DNA from: Flavobacteriales bacterium UBA6693
GTDB taxonomy: Bacteria; Bacteroidota; Bacteroidia; Flavobacteriales; Weeksellaceae
NCBI GenBank assembly: GCA_002454815.1
Contig: DKJL01000006.1
Coordinates: 489,255-553,254 of the forward strand
Reading direction: 5' to 3'
Length of the DNA stretch: 64,000 bases
Shown: positions 1 through 6,351 of the stretch, in pieces
Numbering within the stretch: position 1 is the first letter of the stretch
How the letters are laid out: each line of letters begins with the position of its first letter
Notes under the pieces: generated by a model
Databases searched by the model: none
The model's input: only the letters and a program-made list of their open reading frames with translations
Told to the model about the DNA's origin: nothing
Made by a program: the position numbers and the translations under genes

Positions 1-1
1 T

Positions 2-91
2 GAGTTGATTTCTCATATTTCTATGTCGCTTAAGCCAAAACTGAATTACGACAAGAATCCGGCGGAGTTTGTCGGCGTGAAGCCACAATGA
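2..91 (+). CDS. C-terminal end of an unidentified gene
   Basis: An open frame enters from the left edge and ends at a TGA at 89-91, giving 29 residues that finish in EFVGVKPQ. Nothing in this short tail identifies a family. It is read as the end of a gene because it sits directly upstream of the metK promoter, in the same direction, with ordinary codon use. The rest of the gene lies outside the window. Confidence 0.5.
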   Translation, partial: ELISHISMSLKPKLNYDKNPAEFVGVKPQ

Positions 92-111
92 TTTTAAACA
101 GGCAATTAAGT

Positions 112-142
112 TTTGCCTTTCAGTAAATAGTAAGTAAATTTG
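112..142 (+). promoter_or_regulatory. metK promoter, Bacteroidota type
   Basis: A TTTG box at 112-115 and TAAATTTG at 135-142 are separated by 19 bp, an exact match to the Bacteroidota housekeeping consensus TTTG-N19-TAnnTTTG. The predicted transcription start near 149-150 lies just before the structured leader of metK. The match is seen directly; activity is inferred. Confidence 0.85.
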
Positions 143-152
143 CACCAGAATC

Positions 153-205
153 TCAGGAGGAAAAATTTGAACTGATTGCAACCTCTTTAAAAAATGCTAA
201 AACCG
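153..205 (+). promoter_or_regulatory. Candidate SAM-II type riboswitch in the metK leader
   Basis: A six-pair stem (AGGAGG 155-160 with CCTCTT 182-187) closes a 21-nt loop that ends in TTGCAA directly before the 3' strand. This is followed by TTAAA and then GCTAAAA at about 196-202. The order stem, loop ending UUGCA, stem, UUAAA, GCUAAA is the SAM-II (metA motif) layout as I remember it. It starts a few bases after the predicted transcription start and precedes metK, the SAM synthetase gene. The outer P2 pairing of the pseudoknot is not convincing by eye, so the call rests on P1 plus conserved loop bases. Confidence 0.6.
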
Positions 206-280
206 ATACGCTCTTTTAGTTTCTTTTGCAATCTTCACGCTTTTTCTCCGCGATTTTAATTTAAAAAAATCAAAAGAAAC

Positions 281-1558
281 ATGTCTTATTTATTTACTTC
301 CGAGTCGGTATCCGAAGGACATCCGGATAAAGTGGCCGACCAGATTTCTGATGCATTAATTGATAATTTCCTGGCACACGACCCAGATTCCAAAGTCGCT
401 TGCGAAACGCTGGTCACGACGGGGCAGGTAGTGCTGGCCGGCGAGGTGAAAAGCAAAGCGTATCTTGACGTACAGGATATCGCGCGAAAAGTGATCAACA
501 AAATAGGGTATACCAAAGGCGAATACATGTTCAACGGGGATTCGTGCGGCGTGCTTTCTGCCATTCACGAACAATCGCCGGACATTAATCAGGGCGTCGA
601 TCGTGCTGTTGATAGCGATGGGGCAGACCGCGCAGATCTGCAGGGCGCCGGCGATCAGGGAATGATGTTTGGCTACGCCACCAATGAGACGGATAATTAT
701 ATGCCGCTCGCGCTGGATCTGGCACACACCATTTTGAAGGAACTTTCTGAGCTGCGCCGGGAAAATGATGCCATTAAATATCTGCGTCCTGACGCCAAAT
801 CTCAGGTTACTATCGAATACTCCGACGATCATAAACCCATTCGCATCGATTCCATCGTCGTTTCTACACAACATGACGATTTTGGCAGTGAAGAAGCAAT
901 GCTGGCAAAAATCCGGAAAGACATTATAGAGATTTTGATTCCAAAAGTGAAAGCCAAGCAAAAGCGCGCGATTCAGGATCTTTTCAATAATGATATTACT
1001 TATCACGTAAACCCAACCGGCAAGTTTGTGATTGGTGGTCCTCATGGTGATACAGGGCTTACCGGCCGAAAAATTATCGTGGATACCTACGGAGGCAAAG
1101 GTGCCCACGGGGGTGGTGCGTTTTCCGGGAAAGATCCGTCCAAAGTAGATCGCAGTGCAGCATACGCTGTGCGGCATATCGCCAAAAATCTGGTCGCTGC
1201 AGGTGTGGCCGACGAAATATTGGTACAGGTTTCTTACGCAATTGGCGTTGCCAAACCTTGCGGATTGTATATTAACACGTACGGAACGTCCAAAGTGGCA
1301 CTGAATGACGGCGCGATTGCTGACAAGGTGCTGCAGCTCTTTGATCTTCGTCCTTATTCCATCGAACAGAACCTGAAATTGCGAAATCCTATTTACGAAG
1401 AAACTGCCTCTTACGGGCACATGGGTCGCGAACCTTACATTGCCGATAAGAAATTCCGCTCGGCTAACGGACAGGAACTCATTCTGAAAGATTTAGAATT
1501 CTTTACCTGGGAAAAGCTGGACCGCGTGGACGACGTTAAGAAAGCTTTCTATTTATAA
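281..1558 (+). CDS. metK: S-adenosylmethionine synthetase
   Basis: This enzyme makes SAM from methionine and ATP in the cytoplasm. The protein has 425 residues, longer than the roughly 384 of E. coli but normal for this phylum. The first signature SEGHPDKVADQISDA lies at about residues 10-24. The ATP-loop motif GAGDQGMMFGYA is near residue 121 and the P-loop-like GGGAFSGKDPSKVDRSAAY near 277, preceded by GGPHGDTGLTGRK. The start is the ATG after an AAAAGAAAC leader; no Shine-Dalgarno site is visible. Transcription probably comes from the promoter at 112-142 through a SAM-II-like leader, which would give feedback control by the product. A strong terminator follows. Confidence 0.98.
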   Translation: MSYLFTSESVSEGHPDKVADQISDALIDNFLAHDPDSKVACETLVTTGQVVLAGEVKSKAYLDVQDIARKVINKIGYTKGEYMFNGDSCGVLSAIHEQSPDINQGVDRAVDSDGADRADLQGAGDQGMMFGYATNETDNYMPLALDLAHTILKELSELRRENDAIKYLRPDAKSQVTIEYSDDHKPIRIDSIVVSTQHDDFGSEEAMLAKIRKDIIEILIPKVKAKQKRAIQDLFNNDITYHVNPTGKFVIGGPHGDTGLTGRKIIVDTYGGKGAHGGGAFSGKDPSKVDRSAAYAVRHIAKNLVAAGVADEILVQVSYAIGVAKPCGLYINTYGTSKVALNDGAIADKVLQLFDLRPYSIEQNLKLRNPIYEETASYGHMGREPYIADKKFRSANGQELILKDLEFFTWEKLDRVDDVKKAFYL

Positions 1559-1567
1559 TTATTAAAA

Positions 1568-1602
1568 AACTGCTTTAGCACAATTGTTAAAGCAGTTTTT
1601 TT
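1568..1602 (+). terminator. Intrinsic terminator of metK
   Basis: AACTGCTTTA (1568-1577) pairs perfectly with TAAAGCAGTT (1588-1597), followed by a T run. It lies ten bases after the metK stop codon. Confidence 0.9.
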
Positions 1603-1631
1603 AACTTTATGCCTAATTTAAAATCATACTA

Positions 1632-2117
1632 ATGAAGCGGATTTTTCTGTCGATACTGTTGCTTTTGTTTTTTTGTGGAATCTCGCAGGCGCAGATGACG
1701 GTGCACAAACTTGTACATGCGGGCTACGTTTACCAAAACCAAAGTTTTGCGGAAGTTGGAGGCCGGTTATTGTTTCTGAAAACGGATGACTTGGTATATC
1801 GCTTGGGTGCGGCGGCCATGATTGGCGGAAGTGGCGGGAAAGTGGCAGTTTTGCCAAAGGTGCAGGGCGATATTTTAATTAATTTTGAGCGGAACGTGGA
1901 TTTGTACCATTCGTACTATTTCCTCGCCGGCGCAGAAGCCACAACAAAATATATCGCACCGAAAATAGGGGCGACGCTGTTCGGCCTTATCGATCTCACC
2001 GGAGGATACGCTTTTGCTTTGGATAAGCAAGGAATACACGGCAAAAAGCTGGAAGGGCTGAATATTAATTTTACCATCAACCTGCCCATTGTGATGCTGC
2101 ATGATTTATTAAAATAA
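1632..2117 (+). CDS. Exported hypothetical protein
   Basis: A 161-residue protein with a clear N-terminal signal peptide (MKRIFLSILLLLFFCGISQA, cleavage expected before QMTV). The mature part is rich in alternating aromatic and hydrophobic strands such as YVYQNQSF, GGRLLFL and YYFLAGAEA, with many glycines. This suggests a small beta-rich or beta-barrel outer-membrane protein, although no family is recognised. It stands alone between the metK terminator and the sigma factor gene, with ATG at 1632. Confidence 0.75.
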   Translation: MKRIFLSILLLLFFCGISQAQMTVHKLVHAGYVYQNQSFAEVGGRLLFLKTDDLVYRLGAAAMIGGSGGKVAVLPKVQGDILINFERNVDLYHSYYFLAGAEATTKYIAPKIGATLFGLIDLTGGYAFALDKQGIHGKKLEGLNINFTINLPIVMLHDLLK

Positions 2118-2149
2118 ATTATAGTTAAAAAAAACACAAAATATTCGGC

Positions 2150-2176
2150 TTGGCACTGTCTTTTTTACTAATTTAG
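2150..2176 (+). promoter_or_regulatory. Possible promoter of the sigma factor gene
   Basis: TTG at 2150-2152 and TAATTTAG at 2169-2176 resemble the Bacteroidota promoter, with one mismatch in the second box and a 16-bp spacer, slightly short. If used, it gives a leader of about 110 nt before the ATG at 2297. Confidence 0.4.
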
Positions 2177-2296
2177 CACATTAATTAAAAACCTCTGTTA
2201 TCGATAATAAACTCTACTAGAAAACCCTGCCATCTACCGTTGCAAACCCACTCTACGAGGGTGCGGGCTGGTGGCTGTAATTTTAGAAAAAGAGTT

Positions 2297-2887
2297 ATGA
2301 AGACAAATACAGACAGTTGGCTGATCTCGGCCTATAGAACCGGCAATGAAAAAGCACTCGCGGTGCTGATCGAACGGCATCAAAAAGAAATTTTCTCCTA
2401 TATATTTTATAAAATCATGGATGAAACACTGGCAAACGACGTTTTCCAGGACACGTTTATGAAGATTATTGTAACGCTGAAAGAAGGGCGCTACAATGAA
2501 GAGGGAAAATTTGTACTCTGGGCAAAACGTATCGCGCACAACCTCATCATCGATCATTACCGACTGAAAGCCAAACATAACAAAGTATCCGAAACATCCT
2601 ACGAAAATGAAGAATTTTCTATTTTTGATTTAATTTCAATTAACGAAGAAAACATTGAGGAACAGCTCATTAGCCGGCAGATCCAGGAGGACCTTCTGCG
2701 CATGCTGGAATATTTGCCCGCCAGCCAACAGGAAGTGGTAAAACTTCGTTTTTTCGATGGATTGTCTTTTAAGGAAATTGCCGACCAAACCAACAGCAGT
2801 ATTAATACCACACTCGGCCGCGTGCGGTATGCGCTTATTAATTTGCGCAAGATTATGGAGGAACACCAAATTACGCTGACAAGATAA
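2297..2887 (+). CDS. RNA polymerase sigma factor, ECF/sigma-70 family
   Basis: A 196-residue ECF-type sigma factor. Region 2 is visible as DVFQDTFMKIIVTL followed by FVLWAKRIAHNLIIDHYR, the usual core-binding and -10 recognition segment. After an acidic linker, region 4 reads LPASQQEVVKLRFFDGLSFK and continues through EIADQTNSSINTTLGRVRYA, a helix-turn-helix for the upstream promoter box. I place the start at the ATG at 2297, giving MKTNTDSW. A longer frame exists only through a TTG at 2240, which adds a non-homologous-looking leader. No typical transmembrane anti-sigma gene follows; instead a very small ORF lies 40 nt downstream. Target genes are unknown. Confidence 0.9.
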   Translation: MKTNTDSWLISAYRTGNEKALAVLIERHQKEIFSYIFYKIMDETLANDVFQDTFMKIIVTLKEGRYNEEGKFVLWAKRIAHNLIIDHYRLKAKHNKVSETSYENEEFSIFDLISINEENIEEQLISRQIQEDLLRMLEYLPASQQEVVKLRFFDGLSFKEIADQTNSSINTTLGRVRYALINLRKIMEEHQITLTR

Positions 2888-2927
2888 TAATAACAGCAAA
2901 GCTGCGTTTTTAGTGAAACTCAAGCCT

Positions 2928-3062
2928 ATGAAAAAAGATGACACACTGAACGCTGCTGTATTGAAACCCCGAAAATCCACCGTTAGCTTTCTAATCAATT
3001 ACTCCAAAAGTATCCAGGTTCTGCGCGGTACCTGCAAAAGACATTTGATTTCGAAGAACTAA
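2928..3062 (+). CDS. Small basic protein of 44 residues
   Basis: An ATG at 2928 opens a 44-codon frame ending at TAA 3060-3062, 40 nt after the sigma factor. The product begins MKKDDTLNAAVLKPRK and contains the stretch FLINYSKSIQVLR. Short Bacteroidota proteins with a similar F-L-x-N-Y-S-K-S segment are familiar to me from genome annotations, which is why I keep it. It is highly basic with no signal peptide. It may be translated from the sigma factor transcript. No function can be assigned. Confidence 0.55.
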   Translation: MKKDDTLNAAVLKPRKSTVSFLINYSKSIQVLRGTCKRHLISKN

Positions 3063-3074
3063 ATGCATTTTGCC

Positions 3075-3082
3075 TAAATTTG
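3075..3082 (+). promoter_or_regulatory. -7 element directly before the HAD gene
   Basis: TAAATTTG at 3075-3082 matches the Bacteroidota -7 box exactly and lies only six bases before the ATG at 3089. The upstream box is poor (TTTCG near 3049). If used, the transcript would be nearly leaderless. Confidence 0.4.
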
Positions 3083-3088
3083 TGCGGT

Positions 3089-3784
3089 ATGAATACTCAG
3101 CACATTTTTTTTGATCTCGATAATACGCTTTGGGATCATCGTGGAAACGCACGGCTTACCCTTAAAGAAATTTTCAGACGAGAGGACGTGGCCGAACGCT
3201 ACGGCCTAAATTTCGATGATTTCCACCGGGAATATTATACCATCAACGAAAGGCTTTGGGAGCAGATTCGTGATGGTGAAATCGATAAAGAATATCTGCG
3301 GAAGCACCGCTTTTACGATTCTTTTTTATTTTTTGGTATTGATGATGAGGAACTGGCGCAGACCTTCGAAAGCAACTTTCTCGACGAGATCCTGAATTAT
3401 AACGATTTGGTGGATGGAACCTTCGAACTGCTGGAATATCTGCATGATAAAGGATATGCGCTGCATGTTCTTTCTAACGGTTTCCAGGAAGTCACCGCGC
3501 GCAAGTGCGAACTTTCCGGAATTCAGAATTATTTTCGAACTATTACCAGCGCAGACGAAATCGACATCCGCAAACCCCGTCCCGAAATTTACGAATATGC
3601 ATTAAAGAAAGCCGGTGCGCGCAAAGAAAATTCCTGGATGATTGGCGACGACTGGATCGCCGATGTGGAAGGTGCCAAATCCTTCGGCCTGCAAGTGGTT
3701 TACTTCGATGTTTTTGATGATAAATATGAAGCCGAAGGCGTGAAGGTCATCAGAAAACTGCTGGAACTTAAAGATCTGTTGTAA
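3089..3784 (+). CDS. HAD-family hydrolase, YjjG-type nucleotidase
   Basis: A 231-residue cytoplasmic haloacid-dehalogenase-type phosphatase. Motif I is FFDLDNTLW near residues 7-15, with the nucleophilic and acid/base aspartates. Motif II is LSNGF. The lysine of motif III lies in IRKPRPEIY, and motif IV is IGDDWIADVEG. An all-helical C1 cap lies between motifs I and II, as in the YjjG noncanonical pyrimidine nucleotidase subfamily, which dephosphorylates nucleoside monophosphates such as dUMP. Exact substrate is inferred from resemblance only. The ATG at 3089 is chosen over an upstream TTG. The gene converges on trpS across a shared terminator. Confidence 0.85.
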   Translation: MNTQHIFFDLDNTLWDHRGNARLTLKEIFRREDVAERYGLNFDDFHREYYTINERLWEQIRDGEIDKEYLRKHRFYDSFLFFGIDDEELAQTFESNFLDEILNYNDLVDGTFELLEYLHDKGYALHVLSNGFQEVTARKCELSGIQNYFRTITSADEIDIRKPRPEIYEYALKKAGARKENSWMIGDDWIADVEGAKSFGLQVVYFDVFDDKYEAEGVKVIRKLLELKDLL

Positions 3785-3791
3785 AACAAAA

Positions 3792-3825
3792 GAAAGCCTT
3801 CCATCGCTTATGATGAAAGGCTTTT
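3792..3825. terminator. Bidirectional terminator between the HAD gene and trpS
   Basis: AAAGCCTT and CATC pair with GATG and AAGGCTTT around the loop at about 3805-3810, with A and T tracts on the two sides. It serves both convergent genes. Confidence 0.8.
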
Positions 3826-3829
3826 GCAT

Positions 3830-4798
3830 TTACATGCCTACACTTTGCCGAACCCGCGCAAGCGTTTTTGCCGCAACTGCCCGGGTTTTTTCAGCGCCGT
3901 GCTGAAGTTTTTCCTCCAGTTCCGGAAGGTTGTTCATATAGTAAGTAAATAGTTCGCGCTCCTTCTCAAAACGCGTGAGGATAAGATTCAGTAATTCGGT
4001 TTTGGCATGACCGTAGCCAAAATTTCCACCAAGATATTTTTCTCGTAGAACTTCGGTCTGTTCGGGTGTAGCAATTAGTTCATAAAGTGCAAATACTTTA
4101 TCCGTAGCCGGGTCCTTCGGTTCTTCCAAAGATTTGGAATCGGTTTCGATCGACATTACCTGTTTTTTCAGCGCTTTTTCCGGCAGAAAAATATTGATGA
4201 TATTTCCACGCGATTTACTCATTTTCTGGCCGTCGGTACCCGGGACGTACTTGGTGTCTTCCTGCAGTTCCGCCTGCGGCAAAACAAAAATTTCGCCCAT
4301 CTGATTATTAAACCGCGCACCCATGTCGCGGGCCATTTCCAAATGTTGCAGCTGATCTTTTCCTACGGGAACGATTTCCGCATCGTACAATAATATATCC
4401 GCTGCCATGAGTACGGGATAAGTAAATAGGCCTGCGTTCACATCGTCCAACCTATCGGCTTTATCTTTAAAGGAATGCGCGAGTGTCAATCTTTGGTAAG
4501 GGAAAAAGCATGACAGGTACCAGGAAAGTTCGCAAACTTCCGCAATATCACTTTGTCGGTAAAAGAATGTTTTTTCGGTATCTAAGCCGCATGCGAGCCA
4601 TGCCGCTGCGATTTCGTACGTGTTCTGGCGCAGCTCCTCCGCATTTTTTATCTGCGTCAGTGAGTGAAGATTCGCGATAAATAAAAACGATTCGTTGCTT
4701 GCTTTCCTGGAAAGCTCAATGGCGGGAATAATGGCGCCGAGTAAATTTCCTATGTGTGGCGTGCCGGTGGCCTGGATGCCGGTAAGAATTCTGGACAT
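3830..4798 (-). CDS. trpS: Tryptophanyl-tRNA synthetase
   Basis: This enzyme charges tRNA-Trp. The protein has 322 residues, the usual size for the bacterial class Ic enzyme. The HIGH-type motif is TGIQATGTPHIGNLLGA at residues 6-22 and the KMSKS loop is GQKMSKSRGN near residue 190. I use the ATG at 4796-4798 (MSRILTG); an in-frame TTG upstream overlaps the promoter and is not credible. The gene has its own near-perfect promoter and ends at the terminator shared with the HAD gene. Confidence 0.97.
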   Translation of the reverse strand: MSRILTGIQATGTPHIGNLLGAIIPAIELSRKASNESFLFIANLHSLTQIKNAEELRQNTYEIAAAWLACGLDTEKTFFYRQSDIAEVCELSWYLSCFFPYQRLTLAHSFKDKADRLDDVNAGLFTYPVLMAADILLYDAEIVPVGKDQLQHLEMARDMGARFNNQMGEIFVLPQAELQEDTKYVPGTDGQKMSKSRGNIINIFLPEKALKKQVMSIETDSKSLEEPKDPATDKVFALYELIATPEQTEVLREKYLGGNFGYGHAKTELLNLILTRFEKERELFTYYMNNLPELEEKLQHGAEKTRAVAAKTLARVRQSVGM

Positions 4799-4822
4799 AC
4801 TTATTTGCGGTTTATTTGTGCG

Positions 4823-4852
4823 CAAAAATACGAAAGATCATCAGGCAGGCAA
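4823..4852 (-). promoter_or_regulatory. trpS promoter
   Basis: On the minus strand TTG (4852-4850), a 19-bp spacer and TATTTTTG (4830-4823) match the Bacteroidota consensus. The transcript would start about 17 nt before the trpS ATG. Confidence 0.8.
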
Positions 4853-4925
4853 GTTTCTTTGGTACTCCTGAGCTCAGTAAAGTTGGCACTGGTATTTTCT
4901 GTGGAACTGCTGCCGATTAAATTTA

Positions 4926-4954
4926 AATAAAAATATCCGTGCAGAAACGGATAT
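4926..4954 (-). terminator. Terminator of the lspA unit
   Basis: ATATCCGT (4933-4940) and ACGGATAT (4947-4954) form a perfect eight-pair stem. On the minus strand it is followed by a T-rich tract, so it ends leftward transcription from lspA. Confidence 0.75.
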
Positions 4955-4971
4955 TGTTTGTTTAGCATTTA

Positions 4972-5610
4972 TCAAAAATCCAAGCCATTGGGTAAAGCTT
5001 TCTTGCGGAAGATCAGCAGCAGCGCACCTCCCACGGTGATCGCAGAATCTGCGACATTAAAAATATATTTAAAAAATTCAATATGCTTACCGCCGATCAA
5101 GGGCACCGACTGGGGAACATACCAATCGACCAATGGGAAATGCAACATATCGACCACGCAGCCTTTCATAAAGGTGGAATAGCCTTCTCCGAACGGAACG
5201 ATTTTCGAGATACCGCCGTATTCGATCCACCGCCCGATACTTTCGTCGTATACAGTGCCGCTGTCGAACAGCATTCCATAAAACATTCCGTCGATCAGGT
5301 TTCCGATAGCGCCCGCGAAAATCATCGACATCGGGATCAGCAGATAATTGCTGGCGCCTTCTTTCAGCCATTTGCTGAACAGATAGATCATGCCGCCGAT
5401 CAGGAAAATCCGGATGATGACGAGAATATATTTGCCAACCAGGCCGCCGAAGTGAAAACCGTAGGCCATGCCGGGATTTTCCACAAACGTCAATTTAAAA
5501 CCGGGCAGCACGGAGACACTTTCACCAAGATTAAAATGCGTTTTTATATAAAATTTGGAGAGCTGATCGATAAGTAAAATAGCAAGAGTGATAAGCGCAA
5601 TCTTCTTCAT
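4972..5610 (-). CDS. lspA: Lipoprotein signal peptidase (signal peptidase II)
   Basis: This inner-membrane aspartic protease removes signal peptides from lipid-modified prolipoproteins. Four hydrophobic segments are visible. The start MKKIALITLAILLIDQLSKF and the motif TFVENPGMAYGFHF near residue 42 are typical. The catalytic aspartates lie in GAIGNLIDGMF (near residue 107) and VVDMLHFP (near residue 152). At 212 residues it is longer than the E. coli enzyme because of an insert between the two catalytic motifs, which is common in Bacteroidota. Many lipoproteins in this window would be its substrates. It overlaps the preceding small gene by 4 bp. Confidence 0.95.
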   Translation of the reverse strand: MKKIALITLAILLIDQLSKFYIKTHFNLGESVSVLPGFKLTFVENPGMAYGFHFGGLVGKYILVIIRIFLIGGMIYLFSKWLKEGASNYLLIPMSMIFAGAIGNLIDGMFYGMLFDSGTVYDESIGRWIEYGGISKIVPFGEGYSTFMKGCVVDMLHFPLVDWYVPQSVPLIGGKHIEFFKYIFNVADSAITVGGALLLIFRKKALPNGLDF

Positions 5611-5798
5611 CGGTCATCATTCTTTTTGGCAGAACCGGAAGAAGAGCCGGGTTTCTTTGTGGTGGATTTTGTTGGTGAATACGGTGCAGAAGAAGTTCTG
5701 GTGTGAAATTTTTCGAACCGAATGCCCATTTCTTTCAGCGTGCTTTTCAGCGCGTTCAGTTCCATCTGGTTTTTCGGATGTACGATAATGGATTCCAT
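5607..5798 (-). CDS. Small DUF2683-like protein
   Basis: A 63-residue protein starting MESIIVHPKNQMELNALKS, followed by a short helix-rich segment (LKEMGIRFEKF) and a Ser/Lys/Thr-rich tail that is probably disordered. The N-terminal part resembles the small DUF2683 proteins often found in Bacteroidota, with no known function. The start at 5798 fits that N-terminus better than the longer frame with a TTG start. The stop overlaps the lspA ATG by 4 bp, so the two are translationally coupled. Confidence 0.65.
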   Translation of the reverse strand: MESIIVHPKNQMELNALKSTLKEMGIRFEKFHTRTSSAPYSPTKSTTKKPGSSSGSAKKNDDR

Positions 5799-5903
5799 TG
5801 TTTTGTACTTATGTGTTGATTGGGTAAATTTAAATAGGTTTATAATATGCCCATGTCGACGGGAACACATTATAAACCTAAAGTGAATAACTTCTGCGTA
5901 AAA

Positions 5904-6284
5904 TTAGCGCTGCATATTTTTCGCCTCGATGCTTAGCGTAGCGTGCGGCACAGCCAGCAGCCGCTCTTTTGGGATCAGCTTTCCTGTTACGCGGCAAACG
6001 CCGTAGGTTTTGTTTTCGATACGGATCAGTGCGTTTTTCAGATCGCGTACGAATTTCTCCTGACGTCCGGCCAGAATCGAATTCTGTTCTTTGCTGAGCG
6101 TTTCGGCACCTTCTTCAAATGCTTTGAATGTTGGCGAAGTATCGTCGGTCCCGTTATTTTGATCGTTGATGAAACTTTCGCGGATCAGCATAAGATCGCG
6201 TTCGGCCTTATCTATTTTCCCTTGAATGATTTCTCGAAATTCCTGCAAGTCGGCATCATTATACCGTTGTCTGTCTTCTGTCAT
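5904..6284 (-). CDS. TraR/DksA-family protein with degenerate zinc finger
   Basis: A 126-residue cytoplasmic protein with an N-terminal coiled coil (DADLQEFREIIQGKIDKAER onward) and a C-terminal segment YGVCRVTGKLIPKERLLAVP, the place of the DksA zinc finger. Only one of the four usual cysteines remains, a pattern I know from Bacteroidota family members. DksA-like proteins bind RNA polymerase in its secondary channel and modulate the stringent response. That role is inferred. The ATG at 6284 (MTEDRQRYND) is preferred over a longer lysine-rich start. It lies between ileS and the lspA unit, all leftward. Confidence 0.85.
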   Translation of the reverse strand: MTEDRQRYNDADLQEFREIIQGKIDKAERDLMLIRESFINDQNNGTDDTSPTFKAFEEGAETLSKEQNSILAGRQEKFVRDLKNALIRIENKTYGVCRVTGKLIPKERLLAVPHATLSIEAKNMQR

Positions 6285-6351
6285 AGTTTCTTTTTTTTGT
6301 TGGTAAATGTGTTTTTTTTTTGTGATGAACATCACTCACACGATTTCATCT

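Noticed and set aside
155..160. AGGAGG as a Shine-Dalgarno site
   Set aside because: No start codon with an open frame follows at the right distance, and the bases pair in the candidate riboswitch stem.
356..1420. A 354-codon open frame on the minus strand across metK
   Set aside because: It is the antisense shadow of a very well-conserved gene, with Cys/His/Phe-rich, unprotein-like composition.
5083..5577. A 164-codon plus-strand frame across lspA
   Set aside because: Antisense shadow of lspA with no promoter, motif or credible composition.
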